DNA of 22,703 nucleotides, taken from contig DMHB01000389.1 in the NCBI GenBank assembly GCA_003449595.1, forward strand, positions 1-22,703, written 5' to 3'. The position numbers were made by a program, and so were the translations under genes. The notes below the pieces were generated by a model that saw only the letters and a program-made list of their open reading frames with translations, ran no database searches and was not told where the DNA came from. Position 1 is the stretch's first letter. Every line of letters begins with the position of its first letter. Shown in pieces: positions 1 through 6,514 of this stretch. This DNA comes from Microscillaceae bacterium (GTDB lineage Bacteria > Bacteroidota > Bacteroidia > Cytophagales > Microscillaceae).

Positions 1-1
1 A

Positions 2-319
2 GAAATTTTTGGCCCGGTATTGTCGGTTACTACTTTCAAAACCCAAGAAGAAGCCTTACAAATTGCCAACGATACTTTGTATGGATTGGGCGCTGGCGTT
101 TGGACACGCGACACACACCAAGCCTATGAAACCGCCCGCGCTATACAAGCAGGCAGGGTGTGGGTAAATTGCTACCACCTGTATCCGGCACACGCCTCGT
201 TTGGAGGGTATAAGAAATCGGGCATCGGGCGCGAAACCCATAAAATGATGCTGGATCACTATCAGCAAACGAAAAATATGCTTGTGTCTTATAGCAAAAA
301 TCCTTTAGGGTTCTTTTAA
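2..319 (+). CDS. NAD(P)-dependent aldehyde dehydrogenase, AldB/ExaC type, C-terminal part only
   Basis: This is the 3' end of an aldehyde dehydrogenase, which oxidises aldehydes such as acetaldehyde to carboxylates with NAD(P)+ in the cytoplasm. The frame is open from the left edge, so about 105 residues are seen and the start, Rossmann domain and catalytic Cys lie outside. The fragment opens with EIFGPVLSV, the conserved motif whose Glu contacts the nicotinamide ribose and whose Phe packs on the cofactor. It continues with the family's FGGYKKSGIGRE loop. The ending HYQQTKNMLVSYSKNPLGFF is characteristic of the AldB/ExaC acetaldehyde dehydrogenase subgroup. A DUF779 gene follows 81 bp downstream on the same strand. 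The family call is secure; the substrate is inferred from the C-terminal signature. Confidence 0.93.
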   Translation, partial: EIFGPVLSVTTFKTQEEALQIANDTLYGLGAGVWTRDTHQAYETARAIQAGRVWVNCYHLYPAHASFGGYKKSGIGRETHKMMLDHYQQTKNMLVSYSKNPLGFF

Positions 320-343
320 TCAGTGTTTTTCTATGCCTCGTCT

Positions 344-373
344 TCCTTGCTAATCCCAAGGATACCTTTTTTT
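344..373 (+). terminator. possible weak intrinsic terminator after the aldehyde dehydrogenase gene
   Basis: TCCTTG (344-349) pairs with CAAGGA (357-362) around a 7-nt loop. Four bases later there is a run of seven T (367-373). The stem is only 6 bp and the T run does not start directly at its base, so it may attenuate rather than end transcription into the DUF779 gene. Confidence 0.35.
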
Positions 374-400
374 ATTGACTAATCGAAGCAATTTCAAAGT

Positions 401-772
401 ATGGAAGTAGAAAAAGTAATGGTTACTGAGGCAGCCGCCGAAGTCATCCATCAATTACAAGCCGAGCACGGGCCTTTGTTGTTTCACCAAAGTGGGGGCT
501 GTTGCGATGGCTCTGCACCGATGTGCTACCCACAACAAGAGTTCAGAATAGGCGATAACGATGTATTGTTAGGAACAATCGAAAATTGCCCTTTTTATAT
601 GGCTGCATTTCAGTACGAATATTGGAAACATACCCAGTTGTTGATCGATGTTACTAAAGGGCGCGGATCAAGTTTTTCTTTAGAAATTCCTTTGGGGTTA
701 CGCTTTGTGGTCAAATCCAGAATTTTTACTACCGAAGAATTACAAGCTCTGAATCTTTTGCCTTCTTCGTAA
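401..772 (+). CDS. DUF779 family protein (aldehyde dehydrogenase-associated)
   Basis: A 123-residue cytoplasmic protein of the DUF779 family, which is often encoded beside AldB-type aldehyde dehydrogenases, as here. No biochemical role is known to me; a helper role for the dehydrogenase is inferred from context only. The family core is visible: FHQSGGCCDGSAPMCYP with Cys34, Cys35 and Cys42, then ENCPFYM with Cys63, and FSLEIP near residue 104. Four conserved-looking cysteines in a small protein would suit metal binding or thiol chemistry, but this is a guess. There is no signal peptide or membrane segment. The ATG at 401 is the first start in frame, and family similarity begins soon after it. 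A weak hairpin lies between the two genes. Confidence 0.9.
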   Translation: MEVEKVMVTEAAAEVIHQLQAEHGPLLFHQSGGCCDGSAPMCYPQQEFRIGDNDVLLGTIENCPFYMAAFQYEYWKHTQLLIDVTKGRGSSFSLEIPLGLRFVVKSRIFTTEELQALNLLPSS

Positions 773-857
773 GAGAAACATACCTTGCTGCGGATCAGTT
801 AAGTTTTCAAAAAAGAAATCTGTAATTTTACTACAACAATTACGATTTATTGGCACG

Positions 858-2216
858 ATGAATACTTCGCTCCCAGCCCAATTGCCTATTTTTACAAGGA
901 TTTCTCTTGTTTTGAGCCTGAGTTTATTGGGTTTTTTGCCCAGTTGTGTAGGTTTGTTCAAAGCACAGAACAACGAACAAAAATTGGCTACACAAGATAG
1001 TCAAACCCGCACGGTTGCCAGTAGCAGCACACAAGGTGGAATAGCCACTAAGTTTAGTTTTGCCTATAAATCGTTAGACCTGGGCGATTATGTAAGGGTC
1101 TATTTGGAATTAGATATTCAACGATTGAGCTTAGTGCCTAATGCAGATATTTTGACCCAAGAGTTCGAATTTCGGTATGGCCTTTTGGCCGATTACCAAA
1201 GCCAAGAGTACCTTACCACCGGCCAAATTTTACCCACTGCCGATAACATCCAAAAAAAGGGCGGACTGTTTTATTTATACTTCAACCTCCCCAAAATGAG
1301 CCAAATCACCTCATCGGCTATTTTGTTGTTAGAGGTAACCGATAAAAAAACCGGCCAGCGCGTTTTGCAAGATATTCCGCTGACCTTTGTAGCTTCCAAA
1401 CTAAGAGATAGTTTTGCCCCCTTTAACAAAAAAGGCGATCTACCTCATTTTAGCAACTATTTCCAAGTGAATGATACAATCCGTATCCGCGACATAAAAG
1501 GTTCGCCCAAAGAACTACTTGTAAAGTATTTTAACGACGATTTCCCTGTAGCTGCTACGCCAATGGCTTTGGCAGGTGGTGCAATTAGCAAAGCCTTTAA
1601 CTTCTCGCCCGACTCTACTTTTATCATCATCAGCAATAATCCTGTTGCACTCAATAAATCAGGTACTTATTGGATAGTTGAAAATGAAGCAGATTTCAGT
1701 GGGCTGACTTTACGCGTTTATGATCAAAAATTTCCAAAATATAGTTTCATTCCCGACCTCATCGAGCCCCTTATTTACATCACTACGCAAGAGGAATTGC
1801 AAAATTTAAAAGTAGTAAAAGATACGGCCAGTATTGAATCCTTGAAGATTGCCTTAGACAAGTTTTGGCTTCGTCTCTCCGAAAACGACAAAGAAAAAGC
1901 ACGCAATACAATCAAAGATTATTACAGTCGTGTAAAGTTGGCCAATATGTATTTTAGCACCTTCAAAGAAGGGTGGAAAACAGATATGGGGATGATTTTT
2001 GTGATTTTTGGCAGCCCCGACAAAGTACGCCGTTTTCAGGACAAAGAAGTGTGGACTTATACCCAACTTTCAGAGTTTTCGGAGATCAATTTTACTTTCG
2101 TAAGAAAAAACAGTCAGTTTTCTGACCGAGATTTTGAGCTAATCCGCTATGCTGAATATGAAACCATTTGGTATGAGGCAATTGAGGCTTGGCGCGAAGG
2201 GAGAGGGCTGAAATAA
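858..2216 (+). CDS. GWxTD domain-containing lipoprotein
   Basis: A 452-residue predicted lipoprotein. The N-terminus has a hydrophobic segment (about residues 15-28) ending in the lipobox L27-P28-S29-C30, so the mature protein should be lipid-anchored at Cys30. The C-terminal part carries the family signature G372-W-K-T-D376, followed by the conserved stretch MIFVIFGSPDKV and a KEVWTY segment, matching the GWxTD domain found in Bacteroidota and some other phyla. Residues of about 60-330 look like beta-rich extracytoplasmic sequence. The molecular role of the family is not established to my knowledge. The gene stands alone between DUF779 and convergent gyrB; TAATTTTA, one base off the -7 consensus, lies about 30 bp upstream. 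Its stop codon overlaps the T run of the gyrB terminator read on the other strand. Confidence 0.9.
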   Translation: MNTSLPAQLPIFTRISLVLSLSLLGFLPSCVGLFKAQNNEQKLATQDSQTRTVASSSTQGGIATKFSFAYKSLDLGDYVRVYLELDIQRLSLVPNADILTQEFEFRYGLLADYQSQEYLTTGQILPTADNIQKKGGLFYLYFNLPKMSQITSSAILLLEVTDKKTGQRVLQDIPLTFVASKLRDSFAPFNKKGDLPHFSNYFQVNDTIRIRDIKGSPKELLVKYFNDDFPVAATPMALAGGAISKAFNFSPDSTFIIISNNPVALNKSGTYWIVENEADFSGLTLRVYDQKFPKYSFIPDLIEPLIYITTQEELQNLKVVKDTASIESLKIALDKFWLRLSENDKEKARNTIKDYYSRVKLANMYFSTFKEGWKTDMGMIFVIFGSPDKVRRFQDKEVWTYTQLSEFSEINFTFVRKNSQFSDRDFELIRYAEYETIWYEAIEAWREGRGLK

Positions 2217-2255
2217 AAATACGGGCTTTATGCTTTTGCTTGCATACAGCCCGTA
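2214..2255 (-). terminator. gyrB intrinsic terminator
   Basis: A near-perfect inverted repeat: 2221-2233 pairs with 2242-2254 (13 bp with one mismatch; the 2220/2255 pair extends it) around an 8-nt loop. Read on the minus strand, the hairpin lies 25 bp after the gyrB stop and is followed by ATTTTTATTT, a good U tract. On the plus strand the hairpin is followed by A residues, so it is a poor terminator for the GWxTD gene. Confidence 0.8.
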
Positions 2256-2279
2256 AAAAGAGGTTTATCCGTCAAAAAT

Positions 2280-4247
2280 TTAAATATCTATCTTAGCATA
2301 TTTGGCATTTTTCTCAATGAAATCACGACGAGGGGGTACATCATCGCCCATCAGCATCGAGAAAAGGTGATCCGCATTGGCGGCAGATTCGATGGTGATT
2401 TGTTTTAAAGTTCGGTTCTCGGGGTTCATCGTCGTTTCCCAAAGTTGTTCGGGATTCATTTCGCCCAAACCCTTGTATCGTTGGATATTTACTGAATCCT
2501 CGCGCCCATTTTTGGCAAGTTCGCGTACAGCTTGCTCGCGCTGGGCTTCGGTCCAACAATAACGTTGCTCTTTGTTGGTTTTGACCAAATAAAGTGGCGG
2601 TTGAGCAATATATACATAGCCCAGCTCAATCAATTCGCGCATATAGCGGAAGAAAAACGTAAGAATCAATGTCCGGATATGGCTGCCATCTACGTCGGCA
2701 TCGGTCATTATTACGATTTTATGATAGCGGAGTTTTTCTAAGTTCATCGCTTTGTTATCGTCGTCTTTGCCGAAGGTAATGCCCAGCGCCGTAATCACAT
2801 TTTTGATTTCTTCGTTGTCGTATATTTTGTATTCTTGGGCTTTTTCTACGTTCAGGATTTTTCCCCGCAAGGGCAAAATAGCCTGAAACCCACGGTCTCG
2901 TCCTTGTTTGGCACTGCCCCCTGCCGAGTCGCCCTCCACCAAATAAAGTTCGCAGCGAGCTGGGTCTGTTTCTGAGCAGTCGGCCAGTTTGCCGGGTAAT
3001 CCTGAGCCGGTCAACACATTTTTGCGTTGCACCATTTCACGAGCTTTGCGGGCTGCGTGGCGGGCTTGCGCTGCCAAAATCACTTTTTGGACGATGGTTT
3101 TAGCCTCTTTAGGGTTTTCTTCCAGAAAGTTGGCCAATACCTCACCTACGCAAATATCGACGACCCCCATTACTTCGTTGTTGCCTAACTTGGTCTTGGT
3201 TTGGCCTTCAAACTGAGGCTCGGCCACTTTTACAGAAATAACGGCTGTAAGTCCTTCGCGGAAGTCATCGCCTGCTATATCGATTTTGGCTTTTTCCAAC
3301 ATTCCCGATTTTTCGGCATACGATTTGAGCGTTCGCGTAAGTGCCCTACGGAAACCAGCTACGTGCGTTCCTCCTTCAATCGTATTGATATTATTGACAT
3401 ACGAAAATAGGTTTTCGTTGTAAGATTCGTTGTAAATCATCGCCACTTGCACATCGACCCCCGATTTATTGTTTTCAATGTAAATGGGGTCAGGAATGAG
3501 CTGGCTGCGCGTAGCATCTAAATACAGTACGAACTCGGTCAAACCACCTTCCGAGAAGAACTCTTCGTAAGGATGCTTGCCTTGCTCGTCTTGTTCGCGC
3601 AAATCTTCGAGCGTAAGCCGAACGCCTTTGTTCAGGTAGGCCAATTCGCGCAAGCGCTTCGAAATGGTTTCATATTTGTATTCAGTAGTGGTAAAAATGG
3701 AGACATCGGGCTTGAAATGAATGGTGGTGCCGGTCTTGTCGGTTTTTCCAATTTCTTTCACATCGTATAAAGGGATGCCGGTTTTGTACTCTTGTCTAAA
3801 AACTTTCCCTTCGCGGTTTACGGTGGCAGTAAGGTGTTCGGAAAGGGCATTGACGCAGGACACGCCTACACCGTGCAGCCCGCCTGAAACCTTGTAAGTA
3901 CCTTTGTCGAACTTTCCGCCGGCGTGCAAAATGGTCATTACTACTTCGAGCGCCGATTTATTTTCTTTGGTGTGTTTGTCGGTCGGGATACCACGCCCGT
4001 TGTCGGTAACGGTAATAGATTGGTCAGGATGAATTTTTACTTCAATAAGGTTGCAGTATCCTGCCAAAGCTTCGTCAATAGAGTTGTCAACTACTTCCCA
4101 GATGAGGTGGTGAAGCCCGCGCTGCCCTACATCGCCAATGTACATAGAAGGGCGGATGCGGACGGCCTCTAAGCCTTCTAACACTTGAATATTATCGGCT
4201 GAATAGCCATTGGTGGGGGTCGAAACTATTTCTTTTTCTTCATTCAT
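2280..4247 (-). CDS. gyrB: DNA gyrase subunit B
   Basis: ATPase subunit of DNA gyrase, which with GyrA introduces negative supercoils into DNA. At 655 residues it has the short form usual in Bacteroidota, without the large insertion of the 804-residue E. coli protein. Domains in order: GHKL ATPase with WEVVDNSIDEALAGY (catalytic Glu51, Mg-binding Asn55), TDNGRGIPTD and GGLHGVGVSCVNAL; the transducer domain; the TOPRIM domain with YLVEGDSAGGSAKQGRDRG (Glu438), PLRGKILNVEKA and TDADVDGSHIRTL (Asp516, Asp518, Asp520); and the C-terminal QRYKGLGEMNPEQLWETTMN segment that binds GyrA. These identify GyrB rather than a partial homologue; ParE is the main alternative, but the RYKGLGEMNPEQLW region fits GyrB best. 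gyrA is not in the window. The start ATG at 4247 precedes the family similarity by about 17 residues. Confidence 0.97.
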   Translation of the reverse strand: MNEEKEIVSTPTNGYSADNIQVLEGLEAVRIRPSMYIGDVGQRGLHHLIWEVVDNSIDEALAGYCNLIEVKIHPDQSITVTDNGRGIPTDKHTKENKSALEVVMTILHAGGKFDKGTYKVSGGLHGVGVSCVNALSEHLTATVNREGKVFRQEYKTGIPLYDVKEIGKTDKTGTTIHFKPDVSIFTTTEYKYETISKRLRELAYLNKGVRLTLEDLREQDEQGKHPYEEFFSEGGLTEFVLYLDATRSQLIPDPIYIENNKSGVDVQVAMIYNESYNENLFSYVNNINTIEGGTHVAGFRRALTRTLKSYAEKSGMLEKAKIDIAGDDFREGLTAVISVKVAEPQFEGQTKTKLGNNEVMGVVDICVGEVLANFLEENPKEAKTIVQKVILAAQARHAARKAREMVQRKNVLTGSGLPGKLADCSETDPARCELYLVEGDSAGGSAKQGRDRGFQAILPLRGKILNVEKAQEYKIYDNEEIKNVITALGITFGKDDDNKAMNLEKLRYHKIVIMTDADVDGSHIRTLILTFFFRYMRELIELGYVYIAQPPLYLVKTNKEQRYCWTEAQREQAVRELAKNGREDSVNIQRYKGLGEMNPEQLWETTMNPENRTLKQITIESAANADHLFSMLMGDDVPPRRDFIEKNAKYAKIDI

Positions 4248-4319
4248 AAGGCAATCGAAAATTTCAAAAAATCACTAATCCTTTCTGTAGAAAGGTAATA
4301 GATGTATGGGTATTTGAGT

Positions 4320-4679
4320 TTAATATTGGTTCGAAGCAAGCATCACAAGTGTACAAGCATATAAGGTTTCGATGCCTTGTGCCTGCGCTTTGTTGACTAA
4401 TTCGGGGTTTTCGGTGCCGGGGTTGAATATGATGCGCGCCGGGTTGGTTTGCAAAATATAGTCATACCATTCTTGCTGGCGTTCTGAGCCAACATATAAT
4501 GTAATGGTATCGATATTGGGGTGGATTGTTGTTTGGGTATGGATGTCTATTCCGGCAATTTGGCCTGATTTGATTCCTACCAGTACTACTTCGTGTCCTT
4601 TGGCCAGCAATCGTTGGGTGGCTTGGTAGGCGTATCGTTCAGGGTTAGGAGTGGCTCCCAGCACAAGGGTCTTCTTCAT
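4320..4679 (-). CDS. CoA-binding domain protein (small Rossmann-fold)
   Basis: A 119-residue protein that is a stand-alone CoA-binding (YccU-like) domain. It begins with a beta strand and nucleotide-binding loop, TLVLGATPNPERYAY, followed by the helix QATQRLLAKGHEVVLVG. Later it has the typical IIFNPGTENPELVNKAQAQG segment, in which family members usually place a conserved Asn-Pro-Gly. The length matches stand-alone members. The family binds CoA in structural work, but its physiological role is unclear to me. It lies 72 bp upstream of gyrB on the same strand, so readthrough into gyrB is possible; a small inverted repeat sits in that gap. No signal peptide is seen, so it is cytoplasmic. Confidence 0.9.
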   Translation of the reverse strand: MKKTLVLGATPNPERYAYQATQRLLAKGHEVVLVGIKSGQIAGIDIHTQTTIHPNIDTITLYVGSERQQEWYDYILQTNPARIIFNPGTENPELVNKAQAQGIETLYACTLVMLASNQY

Positions 4680-4785
4680 AAATAGATGAAAAACACAAGA
4701 GAATGAGTGTATTTAACAGGGTAAAGTTAACAAAAAATTAGCAAATAACCTACCCGCTTTATAGTTTTTTAAAAAGCAAAAATGT

Positions 4786-4807
4786 GCGATAAATTGAATT
4801 AAATCGC
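4786..4807 (-). terminator. possible terminator after the E2 gene
   Basis: On the minus strand GCGAT and ATCGC form a 5-bp stem around an AT-rich 12-nt loop, followed by ACATTTTTGCTTTTT. It lies about 40 bp after the E2 stop. The short stem makes this tentative. The gap to the next gene (4680-4847) otherwise holds only AT-rich sequence and a 10-bp palindrome, GCTTATAAGC, at 4834-4843. Confidence 0.3.
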
Positions 4808-4847
4808 GCATAGTTTGCAAAAAAGTAAATACTGCTTATAAGCCTGT

Positions 4848-6179
4848 TTACCAAATCGCTCGGTTAGGATCAAACTGTTCTAAATAATCGGCTACGCGGC
4901 GTACAAACTGCCCTCCTAAGGCACCATCGACAATGCGGTGGTCGTATGAATGCGACAGGAACATCATGTGGCGGATGCCTATCAAATCGCCCGTAGGGGT
5001 TTCAATGACTGCAGGTTTCTTTTTGATGGCTCCAAAGGCCATTATAGCCACTTGGGGCTGCACGATGATGGGAGTACCCATTTCATTGCCAAAGCCCCCA
5101 ATATTCGACATAGAGTAAGTGCCCCCGCTCAATTCGTCGGCCAAGAGTTTGTTCTGCCGCGCTCGGTTGGCTAAGTCATTAACTTGCTTGGTAAGGCCAA
5201 TTAAGTTGAGACGGTCGGCATTACGCACCACAGGCACAATTAAATTGCCGGAAGGCAGCGCGGTCGCCATACCAATATTAATGTCTTTTTTTACAATGAT
5301 TTTATCGCCTTCTACCGAGGCATTGATCATAGGGAAATCGCGCAGTGCTTTGGCCAAGGCTTCAATGAGCACAGGTGTAAAGGTGATATTTTCGCCTTCT
5401 TTTTTCTTGAACTCGTCTTTGATGCGGTTGCGCCACATCACCAAGTTGGTTACATCGGCTTCCACGAAAGTGGTAACGTGGGGAGAGATTTGTTTTGACT
5501 CAACCATTCGTTGCGCAATCATTTTGCGCATTCTGTCCATCTCAATAATATCGACTTGGCCGCTCCACGAAGTGGCGGGTTGGACGGCTTGTATGGGTTG
5601 TTGCGGTTGGGTGGTTTCTTTGACTTGTACTACCGGAGTTTGTGCAATGACTGTAACAGGGCCGCTCTGGCGGACTTTTAAGTAATTGAGAATATCTTTC
5701 TTTGTAACGCGCGCATCGGCTCCGGTTCCGGCGATATTGTCTAACTCGGTCATCGAGATTTGCTCTTGTTTGGCAATATTGAGCACCAAAGGAGAGTAAA
5801 AACGCCCCTTGCCGGATGGCTGATTTGCTACAAGCGACTCGACCCCATTGCCGGCGTTGACCAACTGTTGGGCTGAGTTGAGGGCATTTTCAATGACTAC
5901 TACTGGTTCTTCGGTGATAGGCTCGGCGGGTACGTCACCGGCTGCTCCAATGATGGCAATGGCTTGCCCCACTTGTACTACTTCGCCTTCTTGCGCTAAG
6001 ATTTCGAGCAATATGCCGGCGTGGGTAGCAGGAATCTCAGTGTCAACCTTATCAGTAGCCACCTCCAAAACGGGTTCATCTTGTTCGATGCTGTCGCCTA
6101 CTTTTTTTAACCATTTGAGGATGGTGCCTTCCATCACACTTTCGCCCATTTTGGGCATAAGCATTTTTACAGATGCCAT
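4848..6179 (-). CDS. 2-oxo acid dehydrogenase E2 component (lipoamide acyltransferase)
   Basis: The acyltransferase core of a 2-oxo acid dehydrogenase complex; it moves an acyl group from the lipoyl arm to CoA. The 443 residues have the classic order. The lipoyl domain (1-80) has Lys44 in EVATDKVDTE as the lipoylation site. The E1/E3-binding domain (about 127-168) reads GRFYSPLVLNIAKQ to ARVTKKDILNYL. A Pro/Gln/Val-rich flexible linker (170-205) leads to the catalytic domain, which ends in SHSYDHRIVDG with His414 and Asp418 as the HxxxD pair. Only one lipoyl domain is present. The Bacteroidota relatives I know are annotated as branched-chain or generic E2 proteins, so the acyl substrate (branched-chain, pyruvate or 2-oxoglutarate) is left open. 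No E1 or E3 gene is nearby. It is divergent from thrS; a TAATTTTG element lies about 60 bp upstream. Confidence 0.94.
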   Translation of the reverse strand: MASVKMLMPKMGESVMEGTILKWLKKVGDSIEQDEPVLEVATDKVDTEIPATHAGILLEILAQEGEVVQVGQAIAIIGAAGDVPAEPITEEPVVVIENALNSAQQLVNAGNGVESLVANQPSGKGRFYSPLVLNIAKQEQISMTELDNIAGTGADARVTKKDILNYLKVRQSGPVTVIAQTPVVQVKETTQPQQPIQAVQPATSWSGQVDIIEMDRMRKMIAQRMVESKQISPHVTTFVEADVTNLVMWRNRIKDEFKKKEGENITFTPVLIEALAKALRDFPMINASVEGDKIIVKKDINIGMATALPSGNLIVPVVRNADRLNLIGLTKQVNDLANRARQNKLLADELSGGTYSMSNIGGFGNEMGTPIIVQPQVAIMAFGAIKKKPAVIETPTGDLIGIRHMMFLSHSYDHRIVDGALGGQFVRRVADYLEQFDPNRAIW

Positions 6180-6240
6180 ATTGTTGTTATCAGCAGGGTT
6201 ATCAAAAAGGCAACTTTATAGCAAGTGCCCAACAGAACGG

Positions 6241-6248
6241 CAAAATTA
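6241..6248 (-). promoter_or_regulatory. candidate -7 promoter element for the E2 gene
   Basis: The minus strand reads TAATTTTGCC, a perfect match to the Bacteroidota TAnnTTTG element, 61 bp upstream of the E2 ATG. No clear TTG/TTTG lies at the expected -33 distance, so the call rests on the -7 box alone. Confidence 0.4.
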
Positions 6249-6307
6249 AGCAAAAAAGAGTTGTTTTGCTGGTTTTGGTAGGTTTTTGTTACGAATTGCC
6301 GGAAAGA

Positions 6308-6396
6308 AAATGAATAGGAATGTAATTTGAAAAGGCCGAGGACGCGGATGTGCCCTCAAGCCAAGTATTACTTGGCAGCCAAATGAATAGGAGTGT
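6308..6396. repeat. 16-bp direct repeat pair (6308-6323, 6381-6396)
   Basis: AAATGAATAGGAATGT and AAATGAATAGGAGTGT differ at one base; their starts are 73 bp apart. Each copy opens a tiny ORF (MNRNVI, 6310-6330; MNRSV, 6383-6400). The second copy abuts the palindrome at 6360-6376. The function is unknown; paired regulator sites or leader elements are possible. Confidence 0.6.
6360..6376. promoter_or_regulatory. 17-bp perfect palindrome, possible operator
   Basis: GCCAAGTA-T-TACTTGGC is an exact inverted repeat with a single central base. No T run follows on either strand, so a terminator is unlikely. The size and symmetry suit a dimeric regulator site or a small RNA stem upstream of thrS. 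Confidence 0.4.
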
Positions 6397-6514
6397 CTGA
6401 TTGGATAGATTTTTTGCTAACATAAAAAAACAGATATTTGCATTTTTAACAAGCGCTTTGCCAAGCCAGTGTCATTTGTACGATATTGCGCCGCAAAGCC
6501 ACAAACACAATGTT

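Larger units (their letters stand above)
6180..6514. promoter_or_regulatory. 335-bp divergent control region between the E2 gene and thrS
   Basis: This is the only gene-free stretch over 300 bp. It holds a perfect TAATTTTG for the E2 gene (6241-6248, minus), a 16-bp direct repeat with one mismatch (6308-6323 and 6381-6396), and a 17-bp palindrome, GCCAAGTATTACTTGGC (6360-6376), next to the second copy. For thrS I see only an imperfect -7 candidate, GATATTTG (about 6433-6440). No RNA gene or ORF of useful size was recognised. Confidence 0.55.

Noticed and set aside
4834..4843. GCTTATAAGC palindrome after the E2 stop
   Set aside because: It is only 10 bp with no loop and no T run directly after it, so it is expected by chance in AT-rich spacer.
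5119..5685. 188-codon open frame on the plus strand, antisense to the E2 gene
   Set aside because: It is fully inside the E2 catalytic and linker region; its Ser/Thr/Leu-rich composition is typical of a reverse-strand shadow.
6308..6396. Repeat pair as a CRISPR array or mobile-element ends
   Set aside because: There are only two copies, in the same orientation, without regular spacing, a transposase or target duplications; a regulatory reading is simpler.
6401..6514. N-terminal extension of thrS from a TTG at 6401
   Set aside because: The 38 extra residues have no family similarity, while MSIIHITLPDGS at 6515 matches the normal ThrRS start.
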